A stretch of 64,000 bases of DNA. Origin: Bradyrhizobium canariense (GTDB taxonomy: Bacteria > Pseudomonadota > Alphaproteobacteria > Rhizobiales > Xanthobacteraceae). The notes under the pieces were generated by a model, which saw nothing but the letters and a program-made list of their open reading frames with translations, did no database searches and was not told where the DNA came from. The stretch spans positions 744,001-808,000 of the forward strand of contig NZ_JAFCKJ010000003.1 of NCBI RefSeq assembly GCF_018130465.1, read 5' to 3'. Positions 33,519 through 41,733 of the stretch are shown piece by piece (within the stretch, counting starts at the first letter, position 1; the number at the start of each line of letters is the position of its first letter). Made by a program: the position numbers and the translations under genes.

Positions 33519-33860
33519 GGCAGTCCGAACATTTAAGTCTCCCTACTCCCAATCGATTCTTCTGCGCGATAATCCATCGAGGCTAATCTTTCCGCTGACA
33601 AAGAACCGTATCCCGGATCCGTCGGATTCGGGTGGCTTTGAATTCAAAGAGGAATTTGATCGTTCCAGAAAATCTCCGCTTTCAGCACTATCAAGTACCG
33701 ATCGGTCCCCTTTTCCTCAATTCACTGGCGATGCCGCGCCGCCGGCATAGCCGAAGACTACCGTCAGCAGCGCGCGGGATCGACCACGACGCCGCTTCAA
33801 GCGATCGCAGCTTGGCTTCCGACCGGATTGCGGCAAGCGTTGCCGGCGACCTGCCGCGCG
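33519..33860. other. Gene-free gap right of block A
   Basis: About 340 bases with no convincing gene. At 33539-33551 CTCCCTACTCCCA is identical to the 13 bases around the end of guaA (43822-43834), and ATCG follows in both, after a small shift; this may be a relic of an insertion event or coincidence. The left half is AT-rich like block A, the right half returns to the local GC level, so the block edge lies about 33.6-33.7 kb. Confidence 0.5.
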
Positions 33861-34757
33861 TCAGTCGCGCGCGACGGACAGCCCCGCCAGCAGCGGCGCG
33901 TACGCGGCGAGCCTGCGGGATACGAACTCCGTGAACAGCCGCACGCGCTTGGTCTTGCGTGTCTCTCCCTGTGTGAGAAGCCAGACCGTTCCGTACATGT
34001 GCAACTCGGTACCCGGCACCCTCACCAGCAGGGGGTCGGCATCGCCGACGAAGCACGGCAGTGTCGTGATCCCGAGCCCTTGCTGGACAGCAACGATCTG
34101 CGACTCGGCGTCGGTGACCCTGAATGAAACCCCCGTGGTGCGAACCTCACCTTCGCTGGCCCAGTCCGGGATTCCATGAATGCTGATGACGATCCAGCGG
34201 ATGGGATCGGGCGCGCCCGCACGCCACGCGGCCAGTCGATCCCTGGACATGTAGACGGCGCCGCACAGCTCCGGTCCCTTCAGGCCGTGTAGATTTTGCG
34301 GCAGGGTCTTGCGATCGTAGACGACGCGGATCGCGACGTCGGCCTCCCGATTGGTCAGATTTGCCAGCTCGCCGGACGACAGGATTTCCATCTCGATGTC
34401 GGGATGCAGACGCGCGAAATCGGCAAAATCAGGCATGAGCAGGTGTGTCGCCAGCGGCGGCGCCAGCGTTACCCGCAGAAGCCCGCGCACGCTCTGGTCG
34501 CGCCCGAAGACGCGCGTCTCCAGCAGGTGCGACGACGCTTCCATCTGGTCAGCGAACTCGAGGACCTCCTCGCCCGCCTCCGTCAGGCGGTAGCCCGCAG
34601 GCAGCTTTTCGAACATCTGGACCCCGAGGCGTTCCTCGAGCTGGGCGATGCGTCGCAGCACGGTCGCGTGGTTCACACCGAGGCGCTCGGCGGCAGCCCG
34701 CACCGAGCCTCCGCGCGCGACGGCAAGAAAATAGCGAACGTCATCCCAGTCGATCAT
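33861..34757 (-). CDS. LysR-family transcriptional regulator
   Basis: A 298-residue LysR protein starting MIDWDDVRYFLAVARGGSVR, followed by AAAERLGVNHATVLRRIAQL as the helix-turn-helix. The C-terminal half has READVAIRVVYDRKTLPQNL and VAVQQGLGITTLPCFVG, the usual ligand-domain pattern. I took the ATG at 34757 as the family start. It is divergent from the SDR gene at 35027, so the three-gene unit downstream is the likely target. The ligand is unknown. Confidence 0.9.
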   Translation of the reverse strand: MIDWDDVRYFLAVARGGSVRAAAERLGVNHATVLRRIAQLEERLGVQMFEKLPAGYRLTEAGEEVLEFADQMEASSHLLETRVFGRDQSVRGLLRVTLAPPLATHLLMPDFADFARLHPDIEMEILSSGELANLTNREADVAIRVVYDRKTLPQNLHGLKGPELCGAVYMSRDRLAAWRAGAPDPIRWIVISIHGIPDWASEGEVRTTGVSFRVTDAESQIVAVQQGLGITTLPCFVGDADPLLVRVPGTELHMYGTVWLLTQGETRKTKRVRLFTEFVSRRLAAYAPLLAGLSVARD

Positions 34758-35026
34758 GGTGCAATCCCGCACCGCGCGGTGCGCCTTCCAAAGCCGCATC
34801 TAACACATCGAACAGCAGTTATGGGCGGTCATCATGGCCTATGCCGACAGGCACGGCCCGGTTCCAAACGGCGGAACACCGACCATCGCCGCTGGCGTCA
34901 GTCGTCCGGCCGGATCGATTTCGCACCACCGATGTGCGCGCTTCCGCACTCAATACCCGACCCCGGCGGACCCATCTCGAGGTTCTCGGGGGCAGATGCT
35001 GTCCCGACACCACGAATGGAGAAGTC

Positions 35027-35761
35027 ATGGGAAAGCTTGAAGGTAAGGTTGCGGTCGTCACGGGTGGATCGAGTGGCATGGCGCTGGCGAGCGCCAAGCG
35101 GTTCGTCGAAGAAGGCGCCTATGTTTTCATCACGGGCCGGAGGCAGGAGGCGCTCGACGAGGCCGTGAAGCTGATTGGCCGGAACGTGACCGGCGTGCGC
35201 GGCGACGCGGCCAATCTCGACGACCTCGACCGTCTGTTCGACACGGTCAAGCGGGAAAAGGGCAAGATCGACGTCCTGTACGCAAGCGCCGGCATCGGCG
35301 AAGCCGTTCCGCTCGGCGAGATCACCGAGCAGCATTTCGATGCGACCTTCGGCCTGAATACGCGCGGCACGCTGTTCACGGTTCAGAAGGCGTTGCCGCT
35401 GTTTCGCGATGGCGGATCGATCTTCATGACCGGGTCAGTTGCCTCGGTGAAAGGTTTTCCCGGTTACGGCGTGTATGCGGCGAGCAAGGCGGCGTTGCGC
35501 TCATTCGCACGCACCTGGCTCAACGAACTGAAGGGCCGGAACATCCGGGTCAACGTGCTGAGCCCGGGGCCGATCGCCACACCGATGCAGGACCAGGTTC
35601 TCACCGAGGAGGCGAAGCGGATGTTCGAGTCGCTGATCCCCAGGGGAACGATGGGGCGTCCTGAGGAAATTGCAGCGGCCGCGCTGTTTCTGGCTTCGGA
35701 CGATTCAAGCTTCGTGAACGGGGTGGAGCTGTCCGTCGATGGCGGCTTCTCGGCCATCTGA
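35027..35761 (+). CDS. Short-chain dehydrogenase/reductase
   Basis: A 244-residue classical SDR. TGGSSGMALASA near 12 is the cofactor loop with Met for the third-position Ile/Leu. YASAGIG replaces the usual NAG motif, the catalytic Ser is in IFMTGSVASVKGF, and YAASKAAL is the Tyr/Lys pair; SPGPIATPM follows. ITGRRQEAL suggests NADP preference. GGAG precedes the ATG. Divergent from LysR and followed by an NTF2-like gene after 85 bases. A quinone or aldehyde reductase-like role is possible but unproved. Confidence 0.88.
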   Translation: MGKLEGKVAVVTGGSSGMALASAKRFVEEGAYVFITGRRQEALDEAVKLIGRNVTGVRGDAANLDDLDRLFDTVKREKGKIDVLYASAGIGEAVPLGEITEQHFDATFGLNTRGTLFTVQKALPLFRDGGSIFMTGSVASVKGFPGYGVYAASKAALRSFARTWLNELKGRNIRVNVLSPGPIATPMQDQVLTEEAKRMFESLIPRGTMGRPEEIAAAALFLASDDSSFVNGVELSVDGGFSAI

Positions 35762-35846
35762 ATGCCCACAACGTTCCTACCGGCAGGGACACGACGCACA
35801 CGATCGGATCGAGCGCGATCCGATCGGAGCGAATGGAGAAACGACC

Positions 35847-36257
35847 ATGAGTATCGAGAAGAACATCCAGACCGTGAAGGACTTCTTCGCCGCGATCGGC
35901 CGCGGCGACAAAGAGGGCCTGCTGGCGCTGGTCGCCCAGGACATCGAGTGGATCATTCCGGGCGAGGACTGGCCGCTGGCCGGCACGCACCGCGGGCACG
36001 ACGGGCTGGCGGATTTGCTCGAGACGGCATCCAAGTCGATGGAAACCTCAACGGAACCCCACGAGTTCATAGCGCAGGGAGACCGGGTCATGGTCGTCGG
36101 CTTCGCGACGGGAAAGATCAAAGCCACGAACAAGACGTTTAGGGACGACTGGGTCTTCGCCATGACCGTTCGAAACGGCAAAGTGTCGAACATCAGGGAG
36201 TACGTCGACACGCAGGCACTGGCGCGCGCCGCGCGCTCGTCGAATGCCCAACCTTGA
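35847..36257 (+). CDS. NTF2-like/SnoaL-like protein
   Basis: A 136-residue protein of the NTF2 fold: TVKDFFAAIGRGDKEGLLAL, DIEWIIPGEDWPLAGTHRG and WVFAMTVRNGKVSNIREYVD are the standard strands. GGAG precedes the ATG by 8 bases. It is the second gene of a probable operon with the SDR and methyltransferase-like genes. The protein may bind or isomerise a small product; no active-site set is certain. Confidence 0.85.
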   Translation: MSIEKNIQTVKDFFAAIGRGDKEGLLALVAQDIEWIIPGEDWPLAGTHRGHDGLADLLETASKSMETSTEPHEFIAQGDRVMVVGFATGKIKATNKTFRDDWVFAMTVRNGKVSNIREYVDTQALARAARSSNAQP

Positions 36258-36268
36258 AGGAGATTCCG

Positions 36269-36901
36269 ATGTACGATCAATCCAAGCAATCCGAGTTGAT
36301 CCGGTTCGCACGAATAGATGCGGGCGCCACCGTCATTGACGTTTACCCGGGCGACGGCGACTGGACCCGTCTCTTCTCCGAGATCGTGGGGCCCGAAGGA
36401 CGGGTCTACAGCTTCGTGCCGGCCGAAGTCGCCCACTTCAAGAACGATCCGGTCGGCCAGATGCAGACGCTTGCGAAGGAGCCGGGCCGAGAGAACGTCG
36501 AAGCCGTCTCGGCGGACCTCGTGGCGATGCCGCAGGCCACGCAACCCGCGGACGTCCTGTGGCTGCACCTGTTCTACCACGATCTCCACACCGCGCTGAT
36601 CCAGGCCAAGGGCGCGACGGCGGCCCACTTCAATCGAGCCGTCTACGAGCGGCTGAAGCCCGGAGGGCGCTACGTCATCATAGACCACGCCGCCGCCGTC
36701 GGGACGGGCACGAGCGAGGCCCCGTCGCTGCATCGGATTGAGCCTGCATCCGTTCGCACGGAGGTGGAGGCGGCCGGCTTCGTCCTGGACGCGGAAAGCA
36801 CCCTGCTCGCGAACAAGGACGATCCGCATGCGATCAAGGTGTTCGATCCCTCGATCAAGGGCAAGACCGATCGCTTCGCCTATCGGTTCGTGAAGCCCTG
36901 A
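36269..36901 (+). CDS. Class I methyltransferase-like protein
   Basis: A 210-residue Rossmann-type protein. VIDVYPGDGDWTRLFSEIVG is a weakened SAM-binding loop (usual pattern D-x-G-x-G), ADVLWLHLFYHDLHTALIQ the middle, and RLKPGGRYVIIDHAAAVGTG the post-motif region. The loop lacks the second Gly in the usual place, so true methyl transfer is likely but not certain. AAGGAG precedes the ATG. It ends the SDR-NTF2-methyltransferase unit; this set together with LysR suggests a small-molecule tailoring or detoxification unit. Confidence 0.8.
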   Translation: MYDQSKQSELIRFARIDAGATVIDVYPGDGDWTRLFSEIVGPEGRVYSFVPAEVAHFKNDPVGQMQTLAKEPGRENVEAVSADLVAMPQATQPADVLWLHLFYHDLHTALIQAKGATAAHFNRAVYERLKPGGRYVIIDHAAAVGTGTSEAPSLHRIEPASVRTEVEAAGFVLDAESTLLANKDDPHAIKVFDPSIKGKTDRFAYRFVKP

Positions 36902-36961
36902 CGGGTCCCATTTCGGAGTTATCCCTGAAGAGCCGGGCGGCTCCCCTCCTCCGCTTCCGTT

Positions 36962-37048
36962 GCGAAGTCGTTCACCGGCGCCAAGCTGGTGAAAAGCTTC
37001 AATCATCTGATTGCAGCGACCCTGGCGACCAATCCGGTCGTCGAGGGC
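36962..37048 (+). pseudogene. Fragment of an F420-dependent NADP reductase-like gene
   Basis: One frame reads GAKLVKSFNHLIAATLATNP followed by VVEG, which matches the central part of the COG2085-type F420-NADP oxidoreductase family (family style: GARVVKAFNHLPAA). There is no complete Rossmann start before it, and the frame after it turns Arg/Pro-rich and stops at 37189. It is the second relic of this family in the window, after 24857. It lies in the 384-base gap 36902-37285. Confidence 0.45.
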
Positions 37049-37092
37049 GCGGCCACCGCACGGCCCACCCGACCACTCATACAAGGCATGTA

Positions 37093-37118
37093 CGGCCGCT
37101 TTGCGCCAGAAGCGGCCG
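37093..37118. terminator. Hairpin with 9-bp perfect stem
   Basis: CGGCCGCTT and AAGCGGCCG enclose an 8-base loop. It is one of two strong hairpins in the gap 36902-37285. Possibly a terminator for the upstream operon; no T-run. Confidence 0.45.
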
Positions 37119-37133
37119 GTCGAACCCTGAGCA

Positions 37134-37159
37134 CGCGACTTTTGGCCATAAAAGTCGCG
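37134..37159. terminator. Hairpin with 10-bp perfect stem
   Basis: CGCGACTTTT and AAAAGTCGCG enclose GGCCAT. The A/T tracts lie inside the stem, so a bidirectional terminator is plausible. A GGTTC-rich stretch follows it. Confidence 0.5.
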
Positions 37160-37285
37160 GGTTCAATATTCTGTTTTGGCGACAACTGACAACCCGCCGG
37201 GATTCTTGAACCAGGTGGTGGACAAGACGCACCGTTCGTATTTTGGTAGATCAGCAACTCGTCCGCAACATTGCAGGATCGCTCC

Positions 37286-38218
37286 TTGACCAATGAATTC
37301 AGAACGCTTGAGGCGCATTCGGCCGAGTATTTTGGCGATACGCGCGATTATTGGTGGAACCAGGATTTCATTGATTTGATCGGTCGCCGCTTTGCGTTCG
37401 AAAAGGTGCATGACGTGCTTGACGTCGGTTGCGGCGTCGGCCACTGGGCACAAGTTCTTGCATCCGCGCTTCCGGCCGAGGCCCAGGTGATCGGTGTCGA
37501 TCGCGATCAGTCGTGGGTTGATAAAGCGACCGAGCGCGCCGCAGCTTGGGGAATATCTCATCGCTTTCGCTACCAGTTGTCGGAGGCACAGGTCTTGCCG
37601 TTCCGTGATGCAAGCTTCGACCTTGTCACCTGCCAAACGCTGCTCATTCACGTCGCTGATCCCGGCGCTGTCATCGCGGAGATGATGCGGGTAGCTCGGC
37701 CCGGCGGACTCGTGCTCGCTTCCGAGCCGAACAACGTGGCGAGCAGCCTGATCCTGAATTCTATCGGCTTCAAAGGCCCGGTAGAGGAGATTTTGGCTGG
37801 TGTTCGCCTTCAATTGCTATGCGAGCGAGGCAAGACGGCTCTTGGCGAAGGCAACAATTCCGTCGGCGATCTTCTCCCGGGGCTCTTCGTGGCTTCTGGA
37901 CTGACCGACGTCGCCGTCTATCTCAACGACAAGACAAACGCTCTCCTTCCGCCTTACGACACCTCCGAGCAGCGTGCCATGTTGGAGGAAATCGAGGATC
38001 TAGAATCCCGCGATTTCTGGATATGGAATCGCGCCGACAGCTTTCGCTATTTCCTTGCTGGCGGAGGCATCGAATCCGAGTTCGATGCACTTTGGACATC
38101 GGTAATGGGCAGCAGCGAAAGGTTCGTCAAGGCCGTCGCCGATCGGACCTACTCCCACTCAGGTGCCAGTCTCAACTATCTCGTAGCAGGCAAAAAAATG
38201 CGCGAGCGGGGAATTTGA
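37286..38218 (+). CDS. Class I SAM-dependent methyltransferase
   Basis: A 310-residue protein. VLDVGCGVGHWAQVLASALP is a clear SAM-binding motif I near residue 45, VIGVDRDQSWVDKA motif II, LPFRDASFDLVTCQTLLIHV the middle, and RVARPGGLVLASEPNN the final core strand. The C-terminal 100 residues carry an extra region (DFWIWNRADSFRYFLAGGGI) of unknown use. I chose the TTG at 37286 because AGGA lies 7 bases before it; an earlier TTG at 37271 is possible. It stands alone, with a modestly lower GC content than the neighbours. Substrate unknown. Confidence 0.8.
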   Translation: MTNEFRTLEAHSAEYFGDTRDYWWNQDFIDLIGRRFAFEKVHDVLDVGCGVGHWAQVLASALPAEAQVIGVDRDQSWVDKATERAAAWGISHRFRYQLSEAQVLPFRDASFDLVTCQTLLIHVADPGAVIAEMMRVARPGGLVLASEPNNVASSLILNSIGFKGPVEEILAGVRLQLLCERGKTALGEGNNSVGDLLPGLFVASGLTDVAVYLNDKTNALLPPYDTSEQRAMLEEIEDLESRDFWIWNRADSFRYFLAGGGIESEFDALWTSVMGSSERFVKAVADRTYSHSGASLNYLVAGKKMRERGI

Positions 38219-38265
38219 TTGGATGTCCGCTTCGCGCCAAAACCTGCCGTTGCTCGGAGTTGCGA

Positions 38266-38649
38266 TCACTTTTTAGTCGTCCCCTCAGATGGCTGTCCTG
38301 CCGACCCGCCGATTTTCGTCGAGACCACGTAGACGTCGACGCCGCTCATCGAGCATTCCTCGCTTGATGCCTGGTTTTTCGTGATGACCTCGATCGTCTT
38401 GCCATCCCTGGTGTGAAACGTGATTTCGTAAACCTGCTGGTGGAGGTCTTTGCCGATCTTTTCGGATGCGAGACGGACGGCCCTGGTCTGCGCCTCGATC
38501 ACTGATGGGATATCAATCAGACCGGCGTTCTTGAGGTGCACGAGGGCCATGTTCGTGGGCCAACTCGCGCAGTCCGGAGACTTCGCCAGAGCCACCGCAG
38601 CCGGCATGGCAAATATTGCGGCCATCACCACTTTCAACGCGGCGCGCAT
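38266..38649 (-). CDS. Small exported protein of unknown function
   Basis: A 127-residue protein with a signal peptide (MRAALKVVMAAIFAMPAAVA ending LAKS) and a compact domain with YEITFHTRDGKTIEVITKNQ. Two Cys (PDCASWP and EECSMSG) may form a disulfide. No family is recognised. AAGG lies a little far upstream; its ATG shares a base with the TGA of the small upstream ORF (TGATG), which suggests coupled translation. Gene order and the large palindrome upstream suggest one regulated transcript. Confidence 0.65.
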   Translation of the reverse strand: MRAALKVVMAAIFAMPAAVALAKSPDCASWPTNMALVHLKNAGLIDIPSVIEAQTRAVRLASEKIGKDLHQQVYEITFHTRDGKTIEVITKNQASSEECSMSGVDVYVVSTKIGGSAGQPSEGTTKK

Positions 38650-38801
38650 CAATGCACCACCTTGATGGTGTGGTCGCCACTTTCCCGGATCTGCTCGCGC
38701 CCATTGATGGGCAGGACGGCAACGTCCATGCCGTCGCGGTCGCCGCGCTTGCAAAGCTTCTCGCCAGGCTTGCGCTTCTGAAGTCCCGTATCGGTCAACA
38801 A
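38649..38801 (-). CDS. Possible 50-residue ORF upstream of and coupled to the exported protein
   Basis: On the minus strand a frame from TTG at 38799-38801 reads LLTDTGLQKRKPGEKLCKRG, then DRDGMDVAVLPINGREQIRE, then SGDHTIKVVH, and ends at TGA 38649-38651. Codon use and a GGAG 6 bases upstream support a real gene, and its stop overlaps the next start. The protein is small and basic, with one Cys. No homolog comes to mind. Alternatively it is the end of a lost gene. Confidence 0.45.
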   Translation of the reverse strand: MLTDTGLQKRKPGEKLCKRGDRDGMDVAVLPINGREQIRESGDHTIKVVH

Positions 38802-38829
38802 GGTATTCTCCGTTCGGTTCGCTGCCAGA

Positions 38830-38852
38830 TACCATCATGGTCCATGATGGTA
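38830..38852. promoter_or_regulatory. 23-bp perfect palindrome upstream of the small exported-protein unit
   Basis: TACCATCATGG-T-CCATGATGGTA is a perfect 11-1-11 palindrome 29 bases upstream of the TTG at 38801. It is too symmetrical to be a chance codon effect and would suit a dimeric repressor. No regulator gene lies next to it. Confidence 0.65.
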
Positions 38853-39023
38853 CAGAACCGACCGAAACGGAGCCCCTAAAAACGTGCCCTCGACAGGACC
38901 AGCAAGGATGGCGAGATTGGGGGCGACGGGGTGATACAGAATGTTATACCTGAATCCTTGTCTTCATGAGTTACCCGTCGTTTTTACTGGCGCATGCCGC
39001 CTCACTCAGTTTCTAAGAATTAT

Positions 39024-39090
39024 TCCCACTCAATCGGCCCAGGCGGCTTGCTCGTCACGTCGTACACCAACCGGTTCACGCCCCTTCACC
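39024..39090. repeat. Displaced copy of the guaA 3' end (left boundary of island, attL-like)
   Basis: TCCCACTCAATCGGCCCAGG and the following bases match the 3' end of guaA at 43830-43895 with only three differences (one inserted C). Translated on the minus strand it ends ...PGPIEWE then TAA, a complete guaA end. Two copies of a gene's 3' end in direct orientation, 4.8 kb apart, are the usual mark of an element inserted at that gene's end. Confidence 0.85.
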
Positions 39091-39154
39091 GTCGCCTGCA
39101 GATCGAGATGATCCACGCCCAAGCGGTAAAACTTCAAGGTCGTTGCTTGACGAT

Positions 39155-39176
39155 CGACCTGCGATACGGCAGGTCG
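39155..39176. other. Hairpin before the Shedu-like gene
   Basis: CGACCTGC and GCAGGTCG enclose GATACG, a perfect 8-6-8 inverted repeat 29 bases before the start codon. It may be an operator or an attenuating hairpin for the island genes. Confidence 0.4.
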
Positions 39177-39204
39177 TAGGGACGTCATTTGAACCCTTTG
39201 GGCC

Positions 39205-40239
39205 ATGAGCTATTTTAGCGAGTTCTATGAGCTGCTTCGAGCAGCTGTAACGGATGGCGGACGCGCGGCCTTAAAACGGGTCGAAGCGCAGGCGAAGGCC
39301 GCCGACGACCTTGAGATTACATTCCCCACCTATGCCGCGCTTGCTTCGTGGGGCCAAGAGGGACTCGACCTCATTGTAAAGGTCGCTATCACCCATCACA
39401 CCGTCAGAAGCAAGTCAGCGGCACTAACTTTGCTCGCTTTGTTGGCGCGACAGGGAGAGCTTGGCACCAAGCGATCTTGGATGATCGACCAGAGCTTTCA
39501 ACGATTCGTCAACGACCGTTTCAGCTCGATGAACATAAGCTCTTCTGCCCGGCAAAGCTTACGCATCCTCATTATGTCTCTTCCTACCGATGATCTTCTC
39601 CTCCCTCTCAGTCAATCATTTGTTCATTTGCAAATGGAGTCGGAGGAACTTGTGCAAGAGCTGGTATCGGCCTTTGGTGCAAAGTGGTTACACTTTGGGC
39701 CGCCAGTGCTCAAAGACTACGAAGAAATGATTGAGCATAGCTCGAACGACGAGGCAGCTTTTCAAGAGTTTTTCTGCACGTTCCCTCAACTTCTCGATCC
39801 GATGGCCATCCAAGTGTGGAGCCAACCCAATTTTCATGGCGCCGCTGAGCCAGATTTCGTAGTTCGGCGCACGGACGATAGCTATTTAGTGATCGAGATT
39901 GAAACTCCAGGAAAATTGCTTCTCACAAAGGCCGGCCAGCTTAGTCGCGAAGCAATCCATGCCGAGAAGCAGGCACTAGACTATGAAAGCTTTCTCGCGG
40001 ACCGACTTCCCGAGGCTCGGCTGCATTTTCCTAACTACCGCCGGGCCGACTGTCTTGCAGTCATCGGTCTAGAGAGAACTCTAACGAGCGATCAGCGACG
40101 CGATCTGGACCGCGCGAACAGCCGACGTCAGAACCTGCGGGTGTGCGGTTTTGATTGGCTGCTCGAGCGAGCGCGGGCCGTAGTAAGCAATGTTGGCAGC
40201 GGTGGCATTGAAGTGGTTAGAAGGCACCGCATGATCTAG
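39205..40239 (+). CDS. Shedu-type (DUF4263) antiphage nuclease (block B)
   Basis: A 344-residue protein. Residues 1-180 are helical with no known domain; residues 185-330 hold the DUF4263 nuclease: AAFQEFFCTFPQLLDPMAIQ, HGAAEPDFVVRRTDDSYLVI, then EIETPGKLLLTKAGQLSREA. E/D in EPDF and Glu-x-Glu before the Lys in ETPGK form the PD-(D/E)xK-type core. Shedu is a known single-gene antiphage defence protein, so this is probably an effector. ATG at 39205 has no clear ribosome site. It is followed by a 320-base gap and then the three-gene operon on the same strand. Confidence 0.78.
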   Translation: MSYFSEFYELLRAAVTDGGRAALKRVEAQAKAADDLEITFPTYAALASWGQEGLDLIVKVAITHHTVRSKSAALTLLALLARQGELGTKRSWMIDQSFQRFVNDRFSSMNISSSARQSLRILIMSLPTDDLLLPLSQSFVHLQMESEELVQELVSAFGAKWLHFGPPVLKDYEEMIEHSSNDEAAFQEFFCTFPQLLDPMAIQVWSQPNFHGAAEPDFVVRRTDDSYLVIEIETPGKLLLTKAGQLSREAIHAEKQALDYESFLADRLPEARLHFPNYRRADCLAVIGLERTLTSDQRRDLDRANSRRQNLRVCGFDWLLERARAVVSNVGSGGIEVVRRHRMI

Positions 40240-40560
40240 CGTGCAAGCGCAGCGAGGTACGGCCTCACAATCTGAGTACGACTGCAAACCCAGCGTGCGC
40301 CTCGCCACAGTTCTTAGCTGGTAGAACATTGATTCGACGAAAGTATTGCCGACTGCGATATCTCAACTACCCGTCGTCGCCCCTCCTCCGTCAGACCATT
40401 CGTCGTGCCAATCAATTGATTTTGCTGCATATTAGTGAACGACGAATCGTCGCATTGCAATTGGACCATCTCGCCAACGTAGTTGCAGGCTCCTGTGCAG
40501 TTACGCTACTACCGAGTTCGCGCCCGCAGGCGACGGCGCCAAGATGTGAAGTTGACCGCG
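40240..40560. other. Gap between the Shedu-like gene and the nucleotide operon
   Basis: About 320 bases without a convincing gene; frames are short and Arg-rich. It must hold the promoter for the three-gene operon. I see no long palindrome or terminator-like hairpin. An AT-rich stretch at 40408-40440 is the best place for a promoter. Confidence 0.5.
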
Positions 40561-41727
40561 ATGCAGGGGGAATTGTTTGGGCGAGCAACCTTGGTGCTCC
40601 GCTCGGCATTGATCGGAGCGGATGGCAATCCGCCGTTCATTGTCATCGGCTGCGGTCGGAGCAAACAAAGTAAGGCGGCGCTAGCGAGCGATCTCTATAC
40701 GTCGGATCGTTTTCGGTTGAGCCTAGATATCGCTCGGCGGCTAGGTGCACCATACGCAATCTTGTCAGGCAAGCATGGCGTCATTGACGGCGAAACCATG
40801 TTACAACCTTACGATCTAAATTTGCCAGATTTGCCGCCGGCCGAGCAGCGCAAGTGGGCTCTCAGCGCACTTGATGTCCTACATCGAAACGCAGGTGGCC
40901 GCAGAATTACTTTACTCGCGGCCCCCGAATATACCTCACCTTTGGTCGAGGCCAACGAGACAACCGCCGTTCAGCTCGAAATCGTTACGCCGTGGGCCGA
41001 ACTGCAGCGCGCAGATACCGGGGTCTGGCTAGTCGAGGCCATGCGTATGGCCACGCGCATCCGAGATCTTGCGCGCTTCTATTCATGGATCGAAAGTCAG
41101 CGCGAGGGCGGCAAAGCATTTGCCTTCAGAAATCTAACCTCACAGCCCGTACCCAAGCGGGGCGTCTATATATTTCTCGACCGGAGAGAACCTAACTTCT
41201 TAGGATCAAGACCTCGGATCGTACGGATTGGCACGCATGCAGTGAGCTTTGGATCGAAGGCAACATTGCGAGGGCGCCTCCGCAATCACCTGGGGCCGGC
41301 CAATGAGATCGGCAACCATCGCGGCTCGATCTTCCGCTTGCATGTCGGTCGAGCAATGCTGCACGAGACAGCCTCAACCGAGATGCTCCCCAGCTGGGGA
41401 CTAGGGCAAGACGCGGATCAAGAAACCAAGGCCTTAGAAGTCGAACACGAACTCGCAGTGTCGCGCTACCTTCAAGATCTGGAGGTCGTCCTGATCGACG
41501 TTGACGACGAGCCGCGAAAGGACAGTCTCCGCGCAAAGGTCGAAGCCCAATTGATCGCCCTGTGCAGCGAGAGTATGCGGCCAATCGACTGCCCAACCGT
41601 CGACTGGCTTGGCTTCAAATCACCCGTCGCGTCCATCCGAGAGTCCGGACTTTGGAACATTCGAGGTGTGGGGGAGAAATATGACTCGACGCAACCAGGT
41701 TCGGTCCAATCAATCATCGGGACTTAG
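40561..41727 (+). CDS. DUF6884-like domain fused to a GIY-YIG-like nuclease (block B)
   Basis: A 388-residue protein. Residues 25-130 resemble DUF6884: VIGCGRSKQSKAALASDLYT, then LSGKHGVIDGETMLQPYDLN. Residues 195-260 resemble a GIY-YIG nuclease: PKRGVYIFLDRREP, RIVRIGTHAVSFGSKATLRG and RLRNHLG, with GVYIF and RIGTH as the two half-motifs and Arg in RGRL. The two domains could bind a nucleotide and cut nucleic acid, respectively. I chose ATG 40561 because earlier starts extend into Arg-rich sequence; no good ribosome site is seen at any. It is 6 bases from the next gene, so they share an operon. Both domain calls are from motif memory. Confidence 0.6.
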   Translation: MQGELFGRATLVLRSALIGADGNPPFIVIGCGRSKQSKAALASDLYTSDRFRLSLDIARRLGAPYAILSGKHGVIDGETMLQPYDLNLPDLPPAEQRKWALSALDVLHRNAGGRRITLLAAPEYTSPLVEANETTAVQLEIVTPWAELQRADTGVWLVEAMRMATRIRDLARFYSWIESQREGGKAFAFRNLTSQPVPKRGVYIFLDRREPNFLGSRPRIVRIGTHAVSFGSKATLRGRLRNHLGPANEIGNHRGSIFRLHVGRAMLHETASTEMLPSWGLGQDADQETKALEVEHELAVSRYLQDLEVVLIDVDDEPRKDSLRAKVEAQLIALCSESMRPIDCPTVDWLGFKSPVASIRESGLWNIRGVGEKYDSTQPGSVQSIIGT

Positions 41728-41733
41728 GTAGTC

